Source of the DNA: Amphimedon queenslandica
Taxonomy: Eukaryota; Porifera; Demospongiae; Haplosclerida; Niphatidae
Direction: 5' to 3'
NCBI RefSeq assembly: GCF_000090795.2
Contig: NW_003546590.1
Span: forward strand, 33,075-59,528
Length of the DNA stretch: 26,454 nt
Numbering within the stretch: the stretch's first letter is position 1; each line of letters starts with the position of its first letter. This document shows positions 18,769 to 26,454 of the stretch, piece by piece. The notes beneath the pieces were generated by a model, which saw nothing but the letters and a program-made list of their open reading frames with translations, was not told the DNA's origin and did no database searches. A program made the translations under genes and the position numbers.

Positions 18769-20864
18769 ATGATGGCTGGCGGTTCAGCTGAAGTACAGAA
18801 ACCACAGTTCAAACAGGCCAACTCTCATCCAGCTGTCTCGATATCGGGTAGCCAGACCCACCCTCCCAAAGCTTGGTGCTATGTTTCAAGAACCAAGGAA
18901 GAAACAGAAGTGTTGGCTAGTCCAGTTAAAAAGAAGTCTTTAAAAGATTATATGTGGAGTTTAGTCAATGGAAGCCTGACATTATTGTCCATTGTAAGTT
19001 GTGAGTTATTCCGTGGCATGAATCAATGGCAGCTACTAGTCTACCGGGCAATAGTAAACTACTGCATGAATCTCGGCATTAATCCAAGTGTTAGATAAGC
19101 TGCCTACATTGTTTTGAAATAGTTGGAGCCTAAATAGTGTTTTTGTAATTCAATACATGTTTGATACTGACTGTCATCATTCTCAGTCAGTCTGCCTGGT
19201 ATATTTAAGCCATTGTGAATATAGTTATATCAAGGTTATATCAAGTTATGTACTATTTGAGGGAAAGTGATCCGCCACTGTGACTGTTAAAACAATTCAA
19301 TTTAGCTATGTCAAGGGACCCGCAACTAAGAAAAATCCCATACACTTCCTAAATAATCCAAAAAAATCCAGTAGAAAGCCCAATAATCCAACATAAAATC
19401 CAATAATCCAGCCAAAATCTGGGTGGATTTTTAATCCCGTACACTTTTGGAGACAGTTGCGGACCCCTTGAGCTATGTAGAATCTACACAAACACTCTTT
19501 ATTTTCCTCCTGTAAATATGCAATAAGCCTGTAGCTACCCTGGAATAATAAGCTGCATTCTAGCAGCATAATTAAAGGTGCCAGCCCAATTGTGGAAGCA
19601 ACTGAGCACCAAGAAAAGAATTGGAATTCTGATTGTAGAAAGATCTTGTCATACAATATAAAACCACAAACTGTCCAGCAGAACACCACCTGCACTATCA
19701 TTGTTATTTTTAATGGCCATTCAAGGCATTCATCACTGAAAAGACAGTGTTATAGCAATTCTCAGGTTATTAATAATTGATGTATGATTGATAAACCTGC
19801 TTGCTTATAAGACCAAAGTAAACACAAAATATAAGCATGTTTATTATAAACTATCATCAGCATGTCTAAGCAAAATGTTGCTATAGCAACATTTCACTAA
19901 CCACGGATGTTATTCGTATAGCGGGAAATTTTGGAGGGACTAAAATTTGGCAAATTGCTAAATTTTGGTGATTGGCGGATTTTAATTTGGCGAATTGGTG
20001 GCCATGTGCCATTGAGCATGCGTATAATGGCTCAAAATGGCAGGTTTTATTTTGGCGAATGGCTACCAAAACGCCAAATTCGCCAAATTTAATTCCCTCC
20101 AAAATTTCCCACTATACGGTACCTTACAAAATAAAGTAGTTATAAATGCTATATTAGTCTAGTCAATGGTCTAGTGTATGTTGGGCTTTATTCCTCATCG
20201 CTATCTTGTCACTTATAAAAGAAGCTATAATTCTTATTCCAAAGTGTCCATTATGAGGCTACACTGTACATGTATCAGTATTACCACTGACAGTAGTCTC
20301 GCAGGCCATGAAGACCTGTATGGTTTGTGAGACTAGCACCACAAGTAGTCTTTGTACCCAAATCTAGTCAATTAAAGACACCTTGCATACGTACCTATTT
20401 ATACTTTTAGCATATCATTAAGTCTTAATTATTAACTTTCTTCTGCAGTTTGTGTACTGTGCTGTTCTCATGACCATCTACATTCATCCTAACAATTTGT
20501 TATGGCTTTGTGTAGCAGTTTTCCTAAACGTGTATGCTCTTGTTGTTTCAATAATGACAGCAGTTAAAACAAAAGTGAGTTACTCTTTTTTATGTTCAAA
20601 ATTACATTATTATTTTTAGGATGAAAATTGGTTTTGTCTTTTTGTACTTATATTGAATATAATAATTATCACGAAGGCAGAAAGTAACACATTTAACTAT
20701 ATTTTTGTAAGTTTTATGAATGAAATAGTTCTATTATTAATCTTTCACAGTTTATTTTTGCAGCTTTGATAATATTCATCAAGAAAGAACCTTCTTGTAC
20801 TATTCCGCAAACTATAACTCCCTCCACTGACAATGACAAAGATAATACAATTTTTATTGTTTAA
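18769..20864 (+). CDS. MARVEL-like four-TM protein C2, four exons
   Basis: Exons are 18769-18993, 20449-20574, 20620-20706 and 20751-20864 (TAA), phase 0, giving 183 residues. Two ATGs stand in a row; the second aligns with C1 except for a Met/Lys difference, so either could start. The N-terminus is shorter than in C1 because the Lys/Pro repeat is missing. Exon 2 is identical base for base to exon 2 of C1, which points to a very recent duplication or gene conversion. Exon 3 has three amino-acid changes (Asp to Asn, Val to Ile, Met to Thr) within TM3. Exon 4 has one extra codon. The domain plan is as in C1. Intron 1 carries a 204-bp MITE not present at the same site in C1 (19915-20118). Confidence 0.75.
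19915..20118. mobile_element. MITE in C2 intron 1, about 204 bp
   Basis: The terminal inverted repeats are about 25 bases long: 'cgtatagcgggaaatttt' plus 'ggaggga' at the left, and the near-exact complement ending 'ccactatacg' at the right. The interior is imperfectly palindromic ('atttggcgaatt' and related text). C1 reads straight through this site (16070-16100), so the element came in after the C1-C2 split or was lost precisely from C1. I do not see a clean target-site duplication. It has no coding capacity; the minus-strand open frame across it is an accident. Confidence 0.8.
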
Positions 20865-21270
20865 TGCCGGTATTTATATATTATAACTTGAGTTGGGCGG
20901 CTGCATATAATGTGGTTGCTAATATTTTATCTCAATGACTCTATATCAAATTATTTGATATGCCTTGCTCACTGAATTATGCCAGAAAAGTTCTATATTT
21001 AGCTATCCTTATATTCTTTTTCTTGAGGCCTATACTACTATTCTGTTGCATTATAATTATTCTAGAATTCCAGTTATTATTCATAATGCAAATTTTAAAG
21101 TGTATTAACTATTATACAAAAAATCTTTGGAACAGTGCGTTGATACTCATCTTCAAGTGAACTTGACAATTATTGTTTTATGAATGAGCTATTCAAATTC
21201 ATTTTATAACTGACCATCACACCCGTTGTTCTCCTTGTGGGAGCCTCTAGTGGATTTACTACAGAATGAT
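20865..21270. other. C2 3' flank ending at a deletion junction
   Basis: It aligns with the C1 3' flank up to 'acagaatgatatttgt'. After about 21276 the sequence switches abruptly into gene B exon 3 text, whereas C1 continues 'ctagaaaaaattactc'. A deletion therefore joined the C2 flank to a B copy. No gene is seen. Confidence 0.6.
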
Positions 21271-21735
21271 ATTTGTATCATTGATGCCACCAAATTTGAT
21301 GCTATTGGTATTGAGATCTCTGCATGTGGTAAGTCAATGATAAACAATTCTCTCCTATAATCATAGTCTATAAGTACATCCACTTAATTTTTGCAATAAA
21401 ATTATACATTTCTCATTTAAGCTCATATCGACATAATACTTTAGAAGTTTTGTTTCGTGATTATGAAAATTTTCAAGTTGACCTTAAATTTCCTGATACA
21501 GACTTTTCCTTGCACTTTCTAATCCTTTTTTACCTTTTAGTACTGAATGACAATGATATTAATTGTAATAACAAAATAATTAATTATTATTAAAATTGTG
21601 CCCATTTTATTTCCTAGATATTTGAAAGAGCATGCATGGTGGCTATACTGGTTGGTGTGAATGCTTTCTTTGCTTTGAGAACATGGAAACGTAGGAAAAT
21701 TAAAGAAAAGGATCCGTTGCTAATTTTATCATTTG
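21271..21735 (+). pseudogene. remnant of gene B exons 3-4 between C2 and C3
   Basis: 21271-21328 matches the second half of B exon 3 (cysteine/isoleucine-rich TM3 end, then FDAIGI), with an extra five bases near the donor that break the frame. A shortened intron 3 follows. 21618-21735 matches exon 4: the acceptor 'atttcctag' is kept, VAILVGVNAFFALRTWK is preserved, but small indels alter both ends and shift the tail out of frame, so the TGA at 21733-21735 is no longer in frame. Exons 1, 2 and the satellite intron are missing. It is a relic of a B copy duplicated with C3. Confidence 0.75.
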
Positions 21736-22247
21736 AAAGACTCTATTATTTAGTAAGTGTTGTCTGCTGAACTTTATATACTGTAACACTCTAATTTTTG
21801 TCATGCAGTAGCTATTGATTAACATAGCCCAGTAGTTATTATTGAATATTCTTGCCCAGAACAGCTTTTCCTTTTTTGTATTGTAGATTGATAAAGCATG
21901 CATGACTGCTTTATTTAGAAAATCTGTTTGCCATTCAATGAGCTAAACTGTAAGCATTCTATACTGCAATTTACTATGCCTACACCCTCCCTTAAATAAC
22001 GAAGTGTATCTAGTCTAGGTGGAGAAGTCGGAGACCAGTAGGCTGAGTTACAACTTAAGAATATTCTACTGTAATAAAAAGAGAAAATGGTATCGTGTTT
22101 ATTTGCTGGATGCTTTTGAGTCAATTGCAGGTACTATTAGTGACATAACTGCTGCTAAAATAGAGGAAGTGACATGATCTGACATCATGATTATTTATAG
22201 ATCTAATTATGAGGCTAGAACATAGGTAGTTAGTACTATAATTACTA
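21736..22247. other. upstream region of C3, copy of the B-C1 spacer
   Basis: Sequence after 21770 aligns with the region after gene B (13270-14400) without the palindromes of 13369-13549, so those inserted only in the B-C1 spacer or were lost here. No gene is supported. The two minus-strand open frames in this stretch have no domain or splice support. Confidence 0.5.
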
Positions 22248-22349
22248 TGATGAGCATTTTTCGATCTGGGGGATTACTACTAAACTAGTAAGTGTTGATA
22301 GTAATTTAAAAAGCTAGCCTATAATATAAGATCCCTGTAGTTTTCAATC
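22248..22349 (+). promoter_or_regulatory. conserved promoter block upstream of C3
   Basis: It matches the blocks ahead of C1 and C2, with single-base changes in the inverted repeat ('tactactaaactagta') and the same 'ctataatataagatccctg' and 'gttttcaat'. Confidence 0.5.
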
Positions 22350-24497
22350 ATGATGGCTGGCGGTTCAGCTGAAGTACAGAAACCACAGCAGGCACAGTTC
22401 AAACAAGATATCTCTCATGCAGCTGTCTCGGGTAGCCAGATCCACCCTCCCAAGGCTTGGTGCTATGTTTCAAGAACCAAGGAAGAAACAAAAGTGTTGG
22501 CTAGTTCAGTTAAAAAGAAGTCTTTAAAAGATTATATGTGGAGTTTAGTTAATAATGGAAGCCTAACATTATTGTCCATTGTAAGTTGTGAGTTATTCAT
22601 GAATCAATGGTAGCTATACTACAGGCTACAATAGTAAAACTTTATTCAACCCAAATGTTACCATTGTTTTGAAATAGCTAGTGGCTAAAAGTTGTAGTGT
22701 TTCTGTATTCAATGCATGTTGATGCTAACTGGCATCATTTTCAGTCTGCCTGGTATGAATTCAGTATAGATTATCAAATTATACTATTTTAAAGGAAAGT
22801 GACCTGCCAGACTGTCAAAACAATTTAATTTAGCTAGATCTATGTACACAAACACTCCTTAATGCCCCCATGTGAAATATGCAATCATTAACTTGGTAAT
22901 GTGTACATGAATGTGCATATATAAGTTCTCTTCTTTTCAAAAACACACAACTTAATTAATCTATTTATAACCAGCAACAGTATAATAATAATAATGCATA
23001 CTGACAATAATAATAATAGTACATAGTAATCATAATTTTACAATACATAAGGGTAATGATAAATTTTAGGTGATTGGCAGATTTTAATTTGGCACATTTG
23101 TGGCCATGTGCCATTGAGCATGCATATAAGTGCTGAAAATGCTGAATTTTTATTTTGGCGAATTGATATCAAAACGCCGATTCACCAAATTTAATTCCCT
23201 CCAAGACTTTTTGCTATATAGTATTTTATAAGCTACATATAGCAGCATAATGGATAATTTGGTGCATGTTAGAGTTATTAGAATATCATGCAGTAAGTGT
23301 GTCTGGGGTCAATTAAAGGTGCCAGCCCAATTGTGGAAGCGACTGAGCACCTGCCAAGAAAAAAATTTAGAGTTCTGATTGTAGAAAATCTTGTCAAATG
23401 ATCATACAATATAAAACCACAAACTATCATGCAGAACACAACCCACACTATCTTTGTTATTATTAATGGCTGCAACAATATTGACTGTTTGACACTCCTC
23501 AACAAAATTTGTTTGCTGTGGTAAACATGCATCAAGCAACATGTTCCTTGTTACTAGCTGGCAACATTTTGCTTACAAGATTAAACTAACCACAGATGCT
23601 ATTTGCTTATAAAATCAAAGTAATCACAAATGCCATTAGCCTAGTGTATGTTGGACTTTACTCTTCATCACTATCTTGTTATTTATGAATAACTATAATA
23701 CTTGTCCCAAAGTATGCATGTTATATATAGAGGCTACACTGTACATGTATCACCACAGTAGTCTCGTAGGTCATGAAGATGCACCACAAGTATACTACGT
23801 CCCAACTGAGAATGGACCGGAAGTGGAAGCAGTTGCATGGAATTTAAAATATGTGTGACGAAAGCAACATACGTCACAATGCGTTATTTTACGTGCGTGA
23901 TAATGATATTCATGAAAGGCGTGGTCAATACTGTGCAGCCGCGTGGTGCCGCGAGCTTCACTCCAGTCTTCACTATAGTCTTTGTAGCCGAATGTAGTCA
24001 ATTAAAGAAACTTTACATATAGTAATGTGCCTGTTTATACTTTTAGCATAGCATTAAGTCTTAATTCTTATCTTTCTTCTGCAGTTTGTGTACTGTGCTT
24101 TTGTCATGATCATCTACGCTAATCCTAACAATTTGTATTGGTGTATTGAAGCAGTTTTCCTAAACATGTATGCTCTTGTTGTATTAATAATGATTGGAGT
24201 TAAAACAAAAGTGAGTTACTTTCTTTTATGTTCAAAATTATATTATTATTTTTAGGATGAGAGTTTGTTTTGTCTTTTTGTACTAATATTGGATATAACA
24301 ATTATCATGAAGGCAGAAAATAATCCATTTAACTATATTTTTGTAAGTTTTATGAATGAAATAGTTCTATTATTAATCTTTCACAGTTTATTTTTGCAGC
24401 TTTGATATTATTCAACAAGAAAGAACTCTTTTGTGCTGTTCAAACTAAAATTTCCTCCACTGATAATGACAAAGTTGATACAATTTTTATTGTTTAA
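22350..24497 (+). CDS. MARVEL-like four-TM protein C3, four exons
   Basis: Exons are 22350-22580, 24085-24210, 24256-24342 and 24387-24497 (TAA), phase 0, giving 184 residues. Exon 1 ends LKDYMWSLVNNGSLTLLSI and is very close to C1 and C2. Exons 2-4 differ strongly. In exon 2, 13 of 42 codons change the amino acid relative to C1 and only one changes silently, with changes spread through TM1, the loop and TM2 (for example HPNNLLW to NPNNLYW). Over exons 2-4 I count about 28 replacement and 5 silent codon differences, while introns 2 and 3 and the splice sites remain nearly the same. The frame is intact, so this is not simple decay. Intron 1 holds a decayed MITE copy and a CpG-rich insertion. 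Confidence 0.75.
23050..23218. mobile_element. decayed MITE copy in C3 intron 1
   Basis: The interior matches the 19915-20118 element ('ggtgattggc', 'gattttaatttggc', 'ccatgtgccattgagcatgc', 'aatttaattccctccaa'). The ends are worn ('tgctatata' instead of 'cactatacg') and the left terminal repeat is mostly gone. It is an older insertion of the same family at a different site. Confidence 0.75.
23790..23970. other. C3-specific CpG-rich insertion in intron 1
   Basis: C1 and C2 read 'caccacaagtagtctttgta' or the like here. In C3 about 180 bases intervene between 'caccacaagta' and 'gtctttgtagcc'. The insert is richer in CpG than its surroundings (tacgtcac, gcgtgataatg, ccgcgtggtgccgcgagc). Open frames exist on both strands but lack support. 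No clear terminal repeats were found. Confidence 0.5.
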
Positions 24498-25357
24498 CAC
24501 CATTATTTATAAATTATAACTTGAGTTGGGCTGCATATAATGTGGTTGCTAATATTTTATCTCAATGATACTATTTCTAATTATTTGATATGACTTGCTT
24601 ACTGAATTATGCTAGAAGAGTTATCTATTTAGCTATTCTTGTATTCTTCTTCTTATGCCTATACTATATACTATTTTATTGCATTCATCATTCTAGAATT
24701 CAAGCTATTATTCATAATGCAAATTTTTAAGTGTATTAACTATTATACAAAAAGATCTTTGGAATAGTGCTTTGATACTCATCTTCAAGTGAACTAGACA
24801 ATTATTGTTTTGTGAATGAGCTATTCAAATTCATTTTATAACTGACCATCATACCACCTATAATGGTGCCTCACTGTCAGTTGAGTTACAACATTTGTCT
24901 GGAAAAAATTACTCAAGTTCAATAAAATTGCTTTTAAGATTTTTTAAAGGGATCAGTCTTAACAGTGGCATCCATCATAAGTCATAAATATGAACTACTA
25001 TTGTATATTGATGGGGATCTCATCTTGGAACCTTGCTTGAACTATTTCAAATGGTCATAGTGAGTCATCACATACATCAAAAACACCAGCCAACTGTGTT
25101 CCACAATATTGCAATGAGAGCCAATCAAGAAGAGGTTCTGCTCTCATGAAGCAGCTTAATAACAATAATAATATACATGTAGTACATAACAATACTGACA
25201 AAGCAATTATACTACTTATTTTCCGTAATTTACAATCAATTTTTGTTCATTAATATTCATTATCATTAATCATGTCGGTATCATATCAGTATAGTATCAC
25301 CATGTGTGATCCCACATTCCAGTAGTTGCTATGTAAAATTCTAAAAAAGCAGCGCTC
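24498..25357. other. C3 3' flank and spacer before gene D
   Basis: Up to about 24910 it aligns with the 3' flanks of C1 and C2. After that it is unique, AT-rich sequence with an interrupted AAT microsatellite around 25160-25180. No gene is seen. The promoter of gene D should lie at its end, but it shares nothing obvious with the C promoter block. Confidence 0.5.
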
Positions 25358-25567
25358 ATGATCAGTGAAAACCCTGACTCAATTGAGCTAAAACAAAAAG
25401 ATGGCTATCGAGAAAAAGGTGATGACTGCATTCTCAACGTAGCAGCTCTATCAGAAACTAGATCTAACATGGAATCGAGCAAAACTAACCCTGTTGAACA
25501 AAAGAAAGAAAAAGCAAAGGAATACTTTTGGAGATTTGTTGCAGGGATCTTAAGACTAACGTCCATT
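25358..25567 (+). CDS. first exon of a further MARVEL-like gene D (partial)
   Basis: The exon is 70 codons from ATG at 25358 to a consensus donor (gtaagt at 25568). It is polar and rich in Lys, Glu and Ser, and ends KAKEYFWRFVAGILRLTSI. That ending aligns with the exon-1 ends of gene B (YLRSIEGILRLISI) and C1 (LKDYMWSLVNGSLTLLSI) and stops at the same phase-0 position, so it is very probably the N-terminal cytoplasmic part and the start of TM1 of another family member. The remaining exons would lie beyond the window. Its Ile-Leu-Arg-Leu motif is closer to gene B than to the C genes. Confidence 0.65.
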
Positions 25568-25648
25568 GTAAGTCAGGATTGAAATTTGTATAATATAAAT
25601 TATTGATAGATCTTAAACTTAACATTATGTCAGTAGTAGTATATTAGA

Positions 25649-25766
25649 GCTAGACTCATCCCCTTTTTGACGTCCAATGTAGTCTGGACACGCCCCTTCT
25701 GCAGAAGGGGCATGTCCAGACTACGTCCAATGCAATCGGCCAAATTTCAAAAGGGGAGGAGCTGGC
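25649..25766. repeat. palindromic MITE-like element in gene D intron 1
   Basis: The inner palindrome 25679-25724 has 23-base arms ('gtagtctggacacgcccctt' and its complement) with one mismatch and no loop, centred on 'ttctgcagaa'. The outer arms also pair: 'gactcatcccctttttga' with the complement of 'ttcaaaaggggaggagc'. It is GC-rich compared with its surroundings and has no coding capacity. Confidence 0.75.
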
Positions 25767-26454
25767 TATACGAGCCTCAACTATTATAAGGCTATGTGTA
25801 CTGTCACGTCATTGTGGCTTGGTGACATGTAATGGATAATAATTAATTTATGAGGGAACTTTAATTAATAACAATCTGTTTTAACTAATAGTAGCCATAA
25901 ATTACCAGCCTAAACATGTGTTTAACAATCGGGAGCTAGTTGAGCGATAGAAGATGGTACCTTCTTATGCCTATACATTCTTGACAGTCTTGGTGGTTTC
26001 AGCCTGATACAACAATATCAAGGAAGCCACGATATTTGTAAACATTATACATTTCCAAATTCCACAGACACCTTCTATCATAAACACCTCATGGAAGGTG
26101 TTTATCCACATTATTGAGCTATCTCCTGATCTGAATATTAATAATAACAATATTGTAACCACAAACTATGCTTTATGGTAACAGGTGTTATAATTTTTAT
26201 AGCAACACTTAGTGCATCCAGACCATTTTTTGACCTTTTTTCAGAACTTGTATACCTCGATTGTTGTGTGTGTGTGTCAGTTCTGTAAAACATTATTAAA
26301 CATTAAATATTAGGCATAATTTTGCTGCTTAGCAAGGCCTAAGGTAATGAGATTATATCTGTATAGTAGGTTTATTTCTTTTGTTTCCAACTTTGTGGGT
26401 TTAATTTTTGCTATAATGTGAAGAGACTGTCTCAATCTATTTTGTAATTTTGTA
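25767..26454. other. rest of gene D intron 1, no exon seen
   Basis: No exon with the family's TM2 signature was found before the end of the window. Present are a 10-base stem 'ataaacacct / aggtgtttat' at 26080-26105 and a short (TG)n run at about 26265-26276. The rest is AT-rich sequence without recognisable features. Confidence 0.4.

Noticed and set aside
25971-26162. Minus-strand open frame near the right edge
   Set aside because: It has no splice support, no domain and no paralogous copy; it lies in the presumed first intron of gene D.

Overview
The window looks like animal nuclear DNA, most likely from a sponge; Amphimedon queenslandica is my best guess, from memory of gene style, and is not proven here. 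It is AT-rich. Coding sequence is split into short exons with ordinary GT-AG introns, and all the genes I can resolve are on the + strand. There is no bacterial-style operon, Shine-Dalgarno site, rRNA, convincing tRNA or CRISPR array. Most of the long open frames are intronic or repeat-derived. The real proteins appear only after splicing.

Left part (1-5030). First comes the 3' end of a gene built from phase-1 mini-exons that encode transmembrane (TM) segments (about 61-853). Next is a complete-looking seven-exon gene (1730-3175): a hydrophobic N-terminal segment, a death domain, a Ser/Pro/Thr-rich linker and a C-terminal multi-TM region. It is followed by a tandem copy that has lost the death-domain exon and carries stop codons (4046-4656). 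A tiny two-exon candidate with a basic cluster follows (4873-5029).

Right part (6303-end). This is a tandem cluster of four-TM, MARVEL-like proteins, with the CMTM/MAL/plasmolipin type as the nearest idea. All members share the same exon plan with phase-0 introns, and exon 1 always ends in a membrane-proximal sequence of the type G-I-L-R-L-x-S-I. The members are A (6303-7425, broken by two TGA codons and a frameshift), B (7827-13243, intact, with a tandem satellite in intron 2), C1 (14559-16834), C2 (18769-20864), C3 (22350-24497), and the first exon of a further member D (25358-25567) that runs out of the window. Decayed remnants of B lie between C1 and C2 and between C2 and C3, so the duplicated unit appears to have been B plus C, with the extra B copies lost. 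C1 and C2 are almost identical. C3 differs from them mainly at amino-acid-changing positions while its introns stay alignable.

The non-coding space holds palindromic MITE-like elements, one of which is present in C2 and absent from the same site in C1; a roughly 160-180 bp satellite; a 5'-truncated LINE 3' end on the minus strand; microsatellites; and a promoter block conserved ahead of C1, C2 and C3. If they act as their families do, the MARVEL-like proteins would sit in vesicle, apical or junction-type membranes. The death-domain protein would be a membrane-bound adaptor or receptor. Nothing in the sequence links the two families functionally.
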